The position numbers and the translations under genes are program-made. The notes under the pieces are model-generated. The model was not told where the DNA came from. It did no database searches and worked only from the letters and a program-made list of their open reading frames with translations. Shown here one piece after another: positions 27,600 to 39,480 of a DNA stretch of 64,000 nucleotides. The stretch is from Augochlora pura (Eukaryota; Arthropoda; Insecta; Hymenoptera; Halictidae). Numbering within the stretch: the first letter of the stretch is position 1; every line of letters starts with the position of its first letter. The stretch spans positions 7,192,001 through 7,256,000 of the forward strand of contig NC_135772.1 in NCBI RefSeq assembly GCF_028453695.1. The letters are read 5' to 3'.

Positions 27600-30500
27600 A
27601 CGGTAACACTATCTGGAATAGTGGCTTCATTAAAATATATACTATGACAATAAAATTTACAAAAAATATGACAAAGTGGAAATATTGAGGTACTTAAAGT
27701 AAATTAGAATAATAATATCATGATGGTCGCTTTTTATGGAGAAAATTTTTTTACGTAAAGCCCTTGGTTATTTATAATGCAGAATTTATTTAGTATTTTT
27801 GCATAAGTATTGCACGATGAATAATGCGGCATATGAAAACAAGTGAATCAGTGATCGTGAAGCACGTTAGATTCCGTTGAGATACTCAGAACACGTCATT
27901 CGGAATTACTGTTTCGCATAAATTTATTGTAGACGACATAGATAGCTGTGTGTGTGTTATTTAAAGCTGCATAATAACTCATTACGCTGACGCTGTCACA
28001 TACAAGTAACAATAGTGATGTACATTTCGATAAATACTGCCTTCTGATGATCGATGAATAGACTGATGACATGGAATACTTCAATTGAAAAGCCTGCCAA
28101 CAACGAGGAAATAAAGGAACTAATTAGATAATTATACACACATGGTCAAGTTAAAAGTCATCGTTCTAAAATTGTAGCAAAAAAATATAAATAGGCAGAC
28201 AAAGTACATAAAATGGAAATACTAGAAAATATTGAGTTACACGATCTTCTATTAATTATTATTCACTTCTCGGTTGTGTTTACACAATTGTTTCGTAACT
28301 AAAGGAAACCACTAAAATTCACAGTTTCAGATTGAAATTCTATACCGAACTAGCTCCCAAAAGCAATTCCCACTTGAGGGATATCATGTCATTCAATCTA
28401 TCCGCTAGAATCGAATAATTAATGAGTATCCCCGGTGGGGGGGAGTGCAATGATCATCGTCGACAATTTTCCTATCTTGCCGTGCTCATCATTACGCAGA
28501 GAAATTTAGAACGACTCGGCATTAATATCAGTCCGAACTTCTCATTAAAACAAGATCAAGATTGCGCGAGATAATTAAAAATATCGGGGTTCATTAATCC
28601 AAATACTCCTACTGGAATTACTTAGTTTGCATTAAATTAAAGATACGTGCGCATAGAGCAAGAATAGTAATCGTAAAATGCGGATATTATCTTGCAGTCT
28701 CTACTTTAAACAACTCTGGCGTGGTAAGAGATATTTTTCAGAATTAATTAAACACCTAGGCGAACACGAGTATATTTATCGGAAAAATTTCACTACATAC
28801 ATATTTTCAATGATGATGATATGTTGGTTCACTGAGTAATCTCCTTTGTATGCCAATATCGTTTTTGTTGTTTTTAATTCTTATTAACTACAGATCACAG
28901 TAGATGTATAATTCGCCGATCATAACTTAAGGATATTTGTTTCATGCTTATCACGTAAACGGAATACTTCATCAAACTTCTTCGTTGTCTTCGGTTGCGT
29001 GTTCGTGTCTGCATCTACGATACGCTCCGATTTTAAAGGTTCATTCGCACAGTACGCCCCGGGAAAGAAAAATCCCTAGTGGACACATTTCTGAGAGGAA
29101 TTGCTTTGACAGTTTATTTCCCGATAAACGTCGCTTCTACTGTCGAATTTGCCGATTCTACACATGTTTACGTACATATGCATGGAAGCGAATAATGCTG
29201 CGAAATAGTGAAGTACGCTAAAATACGAGCTCCCTAATAGTTTTACGAAAACAGGAGATTTTCGAAAATTTTCTAAACGAAACTGCAAATTTCAACCCAT
29301 TCTAAAATTTGTAGATTTATTAGTACGTATTGCGTCATCACGCCGAATTTTTTTACACAAAAAATCATCGAGTTAATTGCATATTTGAAAGGTCGCTCGG
29401 TTCTGCACGAATGAAACAGTTGTCCAAAACAGAATGAGAAATAAACATTCAAAAAATATAAAAAGTGCAGCGTGTGAAAGAGAACCTCCGACTTCCATAA
29501 AAAAACTGTTCGTTTGTCAAGTTTCGGTGCTTGTTTTTTTTACAAATATTGGTACCGGTTTGCACGATAAAGAGACGTCTACCGAATGCGCATACGAAGG
29601 TCCAGATAAATCGCGCGATTGGTTTTTGAGGTATCACGTCAGCCAATTACAGAGACGTCATTTCATGAAAAATGCGGTTTTCCGCGTACTGTTACAAAAG
29701 TAAATGAAATTCGTTTCGCTTCGGATTCGCTTTGAATCCGTTATCAATATATAAAATATAATATAAAAATGTATTACACAGTATTCGATATAACTGTAAT
29801 TAACGCAATAGGGAATTAGCATGGCGCATACGAGTAGTGGAACAATAATTTCCAAGAGAATAAAAGACTATTTCTGGTAACAAATGGAAAGATATTGAGT
29901 GTGGTTTAATATTTCATATCAGCATTTTCAGTATCCTGCATTGAAATATTGCAAATGAAATTCATAATAATGAAAGTGAAATATTTTCCGTTGCACGATT
30001 TAGAATAAAACAAACAACTCGCTGTTTACTTTTAAATAATATGTTGATAATTATACTTTGAGAACAATAATATTAATAATTTTATTAATAATAATACATT
30101 TCACATTCGCGTTTCAAATAATATTGTATCCAGATTTAGTTGCGTATGAGAATTGTATTTGTTTCAGAATCCGAATGGATTGGAAATGTTTAATCATGAT
30201 GCATGAATAACTCGAAAGAGTAACAAAACGTTGACACTTGATTGTCGGTGTTGCTGGTATATTCGGCTCCTTTATACTTTGGATAATTCAATACGTTGCT
30301 AAAGCCTCCGCTCATATCCCAATGTCGAGACTTCGCGGCACAGTCAATCTATTCTTTTTACAGGCAGGGAGAGAATAATGGATAGAAATAATACGTCAAG
30401 CCAACCAAACACGACAGCTCCATATACCCTTATGCTCAGTTTGTCAATCTTGTGCTTTCGTCGCGATACTCAATTCCGGAGACGATGGCGTCGCCAACAG

Positions 30501-31597
30501 TGTCAATAATTTCGAAAGTAATTATGTTCGAAATGTAAAGTAAAACCCCAAAGCAAGGGCACAATAAGAAAAAGTGAACGTTTTTTTAATGTAATTTGAA
30601 GTACGGATAATTATGATATTTTCAACTCGGAAAGTTACGCTAAAAGTTTTGAATATTTGAACCTATAATAACACAAATTATTTATCGAATGAGTTGCTGT
30701 CAGGTGATACATCATATATCCTGTGGTTATCTTGTGCTTCTACAGGATTCATTATTCCACATAATATAAATGGACTACCTTTATTTTCGTGTAGCGAAAA
30801 TATATTTCTTTGCCCAGATTATTGAAGTAGATACCTCTCTTGCCATCAATCGTGAAATATCAGTAGATTTCAATGGTTAATATTCAGTTTTCCAGCTACA
30901 TATCTTCTATAACGTTGTAATTTACTTTTGATCATAGTTTATAAAACTCTGTTGTTTATGGTCCCCTAAATCTTCGGAATAACTGCGTTTTCAGCCTCGT
31001 ACCTATTGTTCTCTTGTATGTTACATCATTTGTGACCCATAAAAGTAATCTTAATGGTTCCAGAGAGGTGAAACTTAAATGAATGAAGCGGCGACTGCGG
31101 CTTTCGAAATTCGCGTAACATTTTGGCTGAAAATGCTAATTGAAATGTTTAAACTGATAGTTTCGTCTATTTTAAGTTATCTAAAGTTAAGAAACTTTTG
31201 TAAATAAGCTCTTGAAACAATTTCCAGAAGTTCTTTATTATAAAGCAAAACGTTAACATCGGAAATCTCTGAGCTTGACTGTAATGTACTATAATATATC
31301 AATTTTACGCTTGGTCCACTGCGAAATTCTGTTCAGGCAACTTTTCCCATTACCATTTTGGATAGTTCGTTAATAGACCTGCGGTGGAAACTGGAATTTT
31401 ATGCTATTCTACAGAAACAGCATTCACTGACATGTAAAATACGTGTCTGAGTGACACTTCTACTTCTTCGCTAATAGTATGAACAGATTCCTGAAATATA
31501 CAGAGTTTCATCGAAATTTGTTCCATTTGAACAAAAATCTATTCGATAAATAATGTTGAAATGTATTATTAGTACGGATCTCTTATCGGTGCACAAT
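27600..31597. other. No gene seen
   Basis: AT-rich sequence with only short unrelated open frames. A run of eight G lies at about 28438-28445. I saw no splice pairs, tandem arrays or element ends. Confidence 0.5.
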
Positions 31598-31602
31598 GAG
31601 GT

Positions 31603-32617
31603 TGTTCCATTGCAGGACGAAATTATTCTTTACAGCAATCACTACCATTATAAAAACACACGCACAGCACAATCTTCAAATAGTCTCAAAGCATGGCAGT
31701 AATGTCTCTAAAAGGCCGATGCTTAACCTATTGTTCATTATTTCCGTCAATACACCCCACAGCTGGCCATTAGCTATCGATATTTCGCCAGACCCGCAAT
31801 AGTATATGTTAGAATAGCTGTTTTAGCTTATAACTGTAAACACGATATGTGTTGATATGGTAGGACACGATAGGTGTTTAATTACGTTAACGACGTCGAC
31901 ATCTATGTAGAGATACAATTACTATATTAAGAATTCCAGAATGTTCTCTTCTGGGAACCACCGGCTATATAAGATCATTCTTGTATAGAGAACGTGTACG
32001 TAACGGTCACATTGTTAATATATATATACCAAAATCCACTGCCTGGTTATTTAACTAATTATAACAGTATATTTTGTCTAACGCACAAGCCCTTTTACGA
32101 TTCATTGTCTGCCACGGTCTATCATTGGGACACGCGGATCCTGCGCGGGCCTCACCCGAGGGTACGAGCACTACCTGCGGGTGACGATGAGTTCGGGGCG
32201 GTCACTTTCCTTCACTATACGCTTTTCTTCTAACCAATCAATTCAAGACGACCGTTTCCCTTACTTCTTCCGAAATATTGCAATCTACGAATCCGTTTGT
32301 TCCATGTTTTAATACACGCCTACTCCGAGGTTACCTCGGAGATATCAGTTCGACGAACGAGCAGAACAAAACTACACTCAACACGAGATCCATTAGCCTA
32401 TCCATTAATCTCATTTGTTAGTCATTCGCAGTATCGCAGCTGACTTATAGTATTCGCAGAGTCAACACCGTTTATAAATTCTATTTTTATTATTAAGTGT
32501 TAGTATAATAAATAGTTTTTGTTACATTTGTATCATTCAATTTTATCATTTCTGTCACTTGAAAGAGTCGCTGGGGTCCGCGTATCTTCGAAACAACCGT
32601 GTGCGCGCGGAAAATCA
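31603..32617 (+). mobile_element. Solo LTR, family 1, copy B, interrupted by a nested LTR
   Basis: The copy starts TGTTCCATTGCAGG and ends GGAAAATCA. It matches copies A and C, except that it has one, not two, of the roughly 57-bp units at the 5' end and is split by a Copia-like LTR after position 31806. Removing the insert and one duplicated GTATA leaves 750 bp, as expected for one unit fewer. The flanks are GAGGT (31598-31602) and GAGAT (32618-32622), a 5-bp target duplication with one later substitution. The substitution, the nested insert and a one-base loss near the duplicated GTATA on the right make this the oldest-looking copy. Confidence 0.87.
31807..32066 (+). mobile_element. Nested Copia-like solo LTR (260 bp)
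   Basis: The element starts TGTTAGAATAG and ends TTATAACA. It is flanked by GTATA at 31802-31806 and 32067-32071, a perfect 5-bp target duplication. It sits inside solo LTR copy B, and its ends are where copies A and C read straight through. A TATATAAG box is at 31966-31973. The short length, the TGTTAGAATA start and the 5-bp duplication suggest Copia; the superfamily call is an inference. No internal region remains. Confidence 0.88.
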
Positions 32618-33229
32618 GAGATAAACTATCTACAGACATTTTACTACATTCATGAGAATCACAATTGTTCAAAAGTAGAATCACAATTTCATCACGTCAA
32701 TGAATAATCTGTTCACTCAATCAGAATCCTCATTCCAAATGTTTGAAGAATGACACTTTCAGTAAAAAAAATATTTAGGGGATACACTTCCAATGATTTC
32801 GATCTTCATCCTTAACTACTTAGTTGCGTTGATATATTTTGAAGATAAATTTTGTTATGCGTTTTATCGGTCATACTGGGTGTAGTCTTTTTGACAGTTG
32901 TTCTAGAATTATCCTAAAGTGTGCGAAATTGATGAATATGTTTCATAGACATTTTGACCTAAATTATAGAAATATTTTTGTTGTAAGATATAAAATTGCC
33001 ATTTCCTTATAAAGTGTATACACATCGCACGCAGCTAAGATGTTAATACAGATTTTGCTAAAAATTTACTTTGAAGTTCCATCAGCGTGTTAACACTTTT
33101 CAAACGTCATAATCAGAAGGATATTCTCAATGAGAGCGCATGAAGATCGTGGTTATCGGCGGTTGTATCTTCAAAATATCATTCTCGTTACAAGATCAGC
33201 TAGCCTAATTCGTCCATTTTTATTCCAGG

Positions 33230-33930
33230 TGGATAGAACCAGATTGGCCATTAGGTAAACGGAAGTGGTGACTGATGAGCGACGCGATGCACGCCAAGGT
33301 GCAGCATCTCGCGCGAAGTGAGTGAGCACATGTGACGAGGTGTCGCGACCCAAGACACTTGTTGCACGGCGGTTATCCCTTAAAAAGTCCGCCACGAAGC
33401 GTGACGGCGTCAGGATCGAGGGATTAGTCAACGTCTTTAAGAAGGAGAAACGAAAGAAAATGAAAAGGAAGAAAGGGAGCGAGGCGCGCGTGCCTTGAAT
33501 TCCATGTGACACTGCGCGTTCTTCCGCATGCACCTGGCCATGTCGCCCGCGTTTCGCGAAACGGGTACGCGGACTGGCCCGACGAATTTTTTTCGTTGAC
33601 AAGTTACAAGTTCACTGCCGCCGATGAGACATCCACGCTATGAGACGTTATCATGCCGATTGTTGACGATTTTTCGCACGGTTGGGAACGCGTCGCCTAG
33701 CTCCTTCTAGGCCACCCACTGTCCTCGCGAGGAAGTGTCTTTTCGCATTTACGTGTCGCGTGTGATTCGAGGGAGATCGAAACCGGACGAACAGAGGACA
33801 TGAGCGCGATCGTGGGTTCAGGCCGGTGACACCGGTCGCGGTTGTGCGTGAGTGCGTGTGCGTGTGTGGCTATCGTTGCTGGTTCCCCTAGGTCGCGGAC
33901 TGTCATCAGCTTAACGGATATTCGATTGTG
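33230..33930 (+). promoter_or_regulatory. CpG-rich promoter and probable non-coding first exon
   Basis: This block of about 700 bp is the most CpG-rich in the window. It ends at a strong splice donor, GATTGTG/GTGAGTAG, with the exon boundary at 33930. Joined to the acceptor at 37015, the frame of the next exon runs back into a TAG at 33889-33891 with no ATG between, so the exon would be untranslated and translation would start in the next exon. Several ATGs in the block open only short frames, for example at 33799, which stops after nine codons. The transcription start is not determined; a 143-codon frame on the opposite strand (33171-33602) is treated as a composition artefact. Confidence 0.5.
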
Positions 33931-34371
33931 GTGAGTAGAGAAAACAATTTTAAACAATTCACTCTTTTTGGCTCGGTGGGTTAAAAATTATATTCGCTTA
34001 GCTTTTTATGCATGCTGGGATATATTTTAACCCACCTTGAAAAGTTGGAGTTACTCGTAATCATACAGTTTAATATTTTATTGAATGTTTTTTATTTGGT
34101 TGTCAATGCCAGGCGTCAATGATAAATGCGCAAATAAATGAACCAAAATTTTTACGTATGTGATGCTTTTTTTAAAATTTATTAGCCGTAAATATATTGT
34201 TTCTTAATTAAGAAACAGGTATTACCTGATTTTTCATATTAATTTCGAAGGTAATAGTTCATGTTAGATAACTGAAATGATCGTTTTCTTCCACCTCTTG
34301 TATTCAAAAATATCATCTTCTGTGTACTTCTGTGTACTTCTCTGTACATTAAAATATACCTTACTTAACAG

Positions 34372-34395
34372 TATTATAAATATATATTTATAATA
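34372..34395. repeat. Perfect 24-bp AT palindrome
   Basis: TATTATAAATAT is followed immediately by its exact inverse, giving a spacerless palindrome of only A and T. It could extrude as a cruciform, or it could be a chance product of AT richness. Confidence 0.8.
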
Positions 34396-35621
34396 GTTTC
34401 TATTAATACATTTTAATCAAATAACCCTCTGTTTTTATGAAAAAAAGCTAACATGTTTACATATTAATTTTGCGTGTCATTTAAATTCAAGAAACGAAAT
34501 CTTGATTAAAAAAGAAACTGCATTTGTAGATGAGAAAATTCAACTGGTAAAGGTTCAATTTTCACCTGAAAATTGTCATCCTTATGGTTACCTTGGCAAC
34601 TAATAGAGATAAGAATATTTTTTGAAATTACAAAGCTGCGTGGTCTTTTGTGACGGTAATATGGTGTAGATAACTGAACTGGTTCCAGTAGAAGGAATGA
34701 AAAAAATATAGGGGTAGCTATCCTTTCACGCATGCACCTCTTTTCCACCGTTTTACAAATCCTGCAAAGTTTTATCAAAACCGGGGGATGACGGTTGGGT
34801 GAAATCCTTTGTCAGTGTTTTCACTTCAATTCGCAACCTATTCAGAAGTAACGTGAGATAAAAAAAGTGAACATTTATTCCTGAAACTGTACCTCTTTGG
34901 ATAGGAGTCTCCCCAGTTGTAAACATAGTAGTCTTTTGTTACTAGAGGAGTTTCAGCTCTAACTACAAACAGTCGCCGAAAACTGATGCGACGGTTTCGG
35001 GTGTTTTTTCCAAATGAAATCCATAAATGAATAAACTTGGAACTTCGTGATTTTGTTTAACAGTCTTTGAAGAACGTGTAACAATTTTAGTAGATATAAA
35101 CTATAGACAATTATTCTGCCGTAATTTTCTGAATATAATTCTGCTATACATTATAAATGAATACTCGGTATCACCAAATATATTTCCGTGATATTCTATT
35201 TGCGTCGGAATTATTAGTGCAGACACGGAGCACAAGCATCTAAAACAACGATCCCGTCTATTTTCTCAGTAAATTTGCGTTGCAAAGATTGTTGAATAAT
35301 TAAAGCATGCGTGGAAGCATTTAGTCGAGAAGGCATCAAAAGGAATACGTGTTTGTTCGGAGGTGTTAGGAGAATGGTAATTCACCTAAATGATCAAAAA
35401 TAAATCAGCGTCTGGCTTTATGACGCATTTAAAACAATTGTGCATGTGCTCTTCTTGTGCTCTTTTCCCGAGGTGCTGTTCTCACAGAAGTCTTTCTTTT
35501 AAATACGATGACACTGTTGGAGTAATTGTATTCAAAGATCATGAAAAAGGTTCAAAACAAACGGAAAATCAGTAGACAATTCGACTCTTTTTAAAACAAA
35601 TTGATATCTAAATGCTACAGC

Positions 35622-35875
35622 TTCTAGAAAATCGACTAGAAAGTTTGTTCAATATTTCTGCAGGATTTAGTTATCGTCTATTCTTCTACTGCAGTTGCCT
35701 CCGTCAGAGATAGTGTTGCGAACTATGTAGGAAACGGAATGTTTCCATCATTGTAGATGTCTATGGACACTATCTCGGGTGGAGGTAACTAAAGTAAAAA
35801 AATGGTCGATAAATAAATCCCATCCAAAGATGAACAAACTTTAAACTAGATTTTTTCGAAAACGAAACACCGGAT
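35622..35875 (+). mobile_element. Foldback repeat, copy 1
   Basis: Two inverted arms of about 95-100 bp flank a loop of about 55 bp. Read inverted, the left arm (about 35622-35715) begins CACTATCTCTGACGGAGG. The right arm (about 35770-35875) begins CACTATCTCGGGTGGAGG, and both continue in parallel through AACAAACTTT to the outer end. A second copy is at 58766-59011. No open frame is present, so it is non-autonomous: a foldback or MITE-like element. Outer ends are approximate and no target duplication was established. Confidence 0.7.
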
Positions 35876-37099
35876 AAAAACACTGTTAGCAGACGCTCGG
35901 TTGTGTTAATAATTCCGACTCACTCGGTATAGTGTAAGCTCAACGTCATTAACAATGCAACTTTTAGCCGTTTATTTCAATGTTCCTGAGAAGCTGAGCA
36001 GTTTCGACACATTGCCATGCTTTCTTGCCGACTAAACTGCAGAAGCGTTAATAGTTTCAAACGGCGCTTTCAGTATCTATCGAACCAATATGGGCGGCTT
36101 TTGGAGCGTGTAAGTCCAGTAAGACTGGAGCCGATATTGTATATGCTGTGCAGCCAGAGAGCGGAAACCGAAATATTTGGAGGTTTAAATATTCTAACAT
36201 TATTTGAAAATTAGTTTTAATACCGAATATTAATTTTATATGTAAGGCCGTATCTATTGAAGTACCGAAATATATACCGATATGTGAGCGATGTGTGAAA
36301 TATTTACCGATATAATACAAGTATGTGCCACAGGTCTGATAATAATTTTATAATAATAGAGCCGCGGTCCTCTATTTTTATTATTTAATATATATTATTT
36401 ATAATATATACTAAAATTGATTTCAAAACATTTACTATTATAGTTAAATTTTAGATTCATACATAGATATTAAGAAATATGAATTCGTATTAATTTGAAT
36501 TGCTTTAATTAATACTATTTACTTGAGTTTATTTTACTATTATTAAATTAATTTTACTTATTTGAGACTAAAGAGAAAACAATATACATACATACATATA
36601 CATATACATCGGTACACTATATATTAAGTACATTGATACATTTTCAAACAAGTTGGAGTATTTCTACGGTATTTAACTATATTCTATATTTTTGTAAAAC
36701 TTCAAAAAGCAATTTTCTGAAAAGTATGAACAATATTAACTGTCCATCACTGGAATTCTTTACGTAAAATAATTTATGTAAATTGAACTAGCAAATTTCA
36801 GCTTCTATATATAAATAAATTAAAACATTGATAAATTAATGTACAATTTCAAAGTTAAGCTACAAAGACAAGTACAGTGATTTCAATTATTTGTCAAATT
36901 TTAACGAAACAGTCAGAGATTGGGACCAATGTACATGTCAATCTTGCACATCGACTGTCGGAGGCCAAACAAAATTTCGTAGTTACCGTTACTAACGAGT
37001 AATTAAAAATTGCAGGTGGATATCTTCGGGCATTTACACTGGTGGCTTCGGCAAGGACAGGAAGCAGAAAAGACCGGAAGGCTGGATCACCTTCGTGGA

Positions 37100-37409
37100 A
37101 TGTCTTCGAGCGCCAAGCGGCTGGTGCAGTCGCTTAGGGGCCGCAGTGGGGGTGGCAGAGGCAACGGCGGTGGTCGCAGTGACGCTGGCGGTGGAGATGG
37201 CAGTGGCGGCGGCGGTGGTGCTGCTAGCACCAGTGCAACCAGATTGTGTCATTCTGATAACAGCCTTGAGCTCAATCAAATCTCGGTGGTCGGTGACACT
37301 ATCGCTACGACACCCTGCCATTGCGGCGGTCTCAAGTATGGTAGGGGGCAAGCACTGTTCAGTATCGCCGACTGGGTGCCCGACACACCGGCGTACAGAC
37401 TTCATTCTG
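37100..37409 (+). CDS. N-terminal coding exon of an unrecognised gene (partial)
   Basis: The exon runs from 37016, after the TTGCAG acceptor and TACTAAC branch site, to 37409, before the donor TCTG/GTGAGT. It is 394 bp long and ends in phase 1. The frame is open throughout. The first ATG is at 37100, giving MSSSAKRLVQSLRGRSGGG and then a Gly/Ser/Ala-rich stretch (about residues 14-46), probably disordered. A less repetitive part follows, with CHCGGLKYG and SIADWVPDTPAYRLHSG near the exon end. Codons upstream of this ATG are also open, so with another 5' exon the protein could start earlier; joined to the donor at 33930 it cannot. I do not recognise the family and saw no signal peptide or membrane segment. 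Later exons were not found in the window. Confidence 0.62.
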
Positions 37410-38699
37410 GTGAGTGCCATTTTTATTCTTTCAATCTCTTATTTGTCTCAAAGACGTCAATTTTACATCGTTAATTCTGCATGGTTGACGTACGTTAAAT
37501 TTTGTTTCCTGTTGTACCTGGGTTATTAAAAGTGGCAGCGAATGCCTTTCGTACCATTTTCTTTACAATTATAATGCGTAGTACCCTTATCTGGTATGAT
37601 GATTTCATAAAAGTAACAATCATAAATAAATTTCACCCAAATAAAGTTCACAAAGATGTGCAAATCTAATTTTAGATCATTATATTTTATTCTTAGCTGA
37701 AGTATCAAACTAAACTATAGAAAGATACACTTTTTGTATAAAATAAAATAGAAATACAATGTTAGGGTCATGAGGGACTCCTAGCATAGCTGAGAGAGGT
37801 ATCTATGCTCAAGTATGCGTTTAATACGATTATTTCTGATAAAAATATTTTGGCGCATACAGGCATGCAAATTTTCAAAGTGCCATTACCAATGAAAGAG
37901 TTGGATCAGAAATAGCAGACATCTATCTAATGTTTATTAGTATTTTTCTATCTATTAAATAAAAAATAATAGAGACCTGTTTTTTTTAAACACCTTTGCA
38001 ACATTCACCAGCATATTAATCTGCATATCACGAAAATGAATTATATTCTTTATATGTACTTATTTCTCTGTATATCTATATAGCTATATCATAATTGTAA
38101 TCTTATCATTTGTTTAACCTTAAGTGATACATATTCTTACCATTTCGTCCAGTTTTCCTATTATTTGTCTATACCAAGTGATTCGAATTAAATTCGTGAC
38201 CTCAGTGTTTCGAATTAGGTATAAGCTATATAAGCTAAAGACACCCCATTTCAGCACCTTCATCTTGGCAAAGTTCTGCAACCGACGGGATCGAACAAAG
38301 TTTTGGGTAAATCTATTATCGAGCAGAACATTGCCCGAATCAAATCGAAGCCAAAACAATTATGTTTTTGCCACTTCCGAACTGTTTCAACTCTAGAACC
38401 GTTTAGCCTAAACCGTTCGGTTTCGAAACATTCGGTAAATTGTGTCCGAAATACGAATCACTTTAGTTCCAGTGAGCGTTTATTTGCAATGGAACAGGCC
38501 GGTTTGGATACCTACGTTGATCTTAGCTGTTTCGACCCGAAGGAACAATCAGCTGGAGTTTCTGCCGATGGGGTTTATGACACAGACGCGGGGAAGGTTA
38601 TTTTTGAGAAGAAGACTTAATGATTTAATTTCCGTCTTCCTCAATAACCATTACGTGTCATAAAGTTAAGATTTCTAAGAGAACTTCCTAATAGCATTT

Positions 38700-39480
38700 T
38701 TGAAGCCCACAGCTGGAACGTGCCGTAAACCGGGTAATCCGAAGGGTCACACTAATCGAGTACGCGACGGTACCCTAACCGTCGAAGGCTGACATGGACG
38801 ATTTCCCGTAGCACTTTTTAACTCCATAAATTACATACATGCAAACATCTTCACACGCGACAAGATGGTGTCGCCAAGTCAACGAAGCCACTGATTGGTA
38901 CTATGCAGCAGTAGATAAAACCCAATCAGTGCCCTTCTTACATACCGAAATGCAAGTTCTCGCGGAACCCCCAAAAAGGCCGAAACGCCCCCCCCCCCCC
39001 CCCGGGACGAATCCTAGTTCGACAACGATCGAGTCGAACGATTCGTCTGCACACAGCAGTCTACAACCATTCCTCAAACGGTCCACATCAAGGCACTCGT
39101 CAAACAGCCGACAACCAGTCGACATCACACAATCTCCAGCGGTCGAGATACAGTTTCATCCTCCAGCAGTCGAGGAAACATTCAGTCGTTTCAACCTCCA
39201 ACAGTCGAGGAAACATCTAACATCACAGTCTCCCAGTCGAGACATCACAAGTCCAGTCATTCAGTCTTCAACGTCGAGTTGAATCGTTAAGGAACAACAT
39301 CGTACGCGCAACCACTGCTATACCATTTGAATCCGTTACCCAATATTAATTTGGCGGGTAATATATCGGCGACACCGGCATCACGCATCCTCCAACGGTT
39401 CAATCCGGGCCTTACAACCCCGGAAGGGTGGAAAAACACCCACGCGTCGGTACCCTAGTGCTCGCATCGCAATTCATTAG
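38700..39480 (+). other. GC-richer repeat-bearing block with a C16 run, possible retroelement remnant
   Basis: Composition differs sharply from the flanks. Features in order: an inverted pair CACTGATTGG (38889-38898) and CCAATCAGTG (38922-38931), a run of 16 C at 38988-39003, and several spaced repeats built on CAGTCGAG (39113-39245), two followed by GAAACAT. A 147-codon frame (38839-39282) crosses the C run and reads Pro-, Ser- and Thr-rich low-complexity sequence, so its length depends on the C count. An LTR with repeated initiator-like motifs is possible, but I found no TG...CA ends with target duplication. An exon is the alternative; no good acceptor is visible. Confidence 0.3.

Larger units (their letters stand above)
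33931..37015 (+). other. Inferred 3.1-kb intron
   Basis: It begins GTGAGT and ends with a perfect TACTAAC branch site at 36990-36996 followed by TTGCAG at 37010-37015, 20 bases below the branch adenosine. The pairing of this donor and acceptor is inferred from order and strand. The interval is AT-rich and holds a foldback repeat (35622-35875) and a 24-bp perfect palindrome (34372-34395). Confidence 0.5.

Noticed and set aside
33171..33602. A 143-codon minus-strand frame in the CpG-rich block
   Set aside because: Stop codons are rare in GC-rich DNA; the frame is Arg/Ser-rich with no family, and the plus strand has better promoter and exon evidence.
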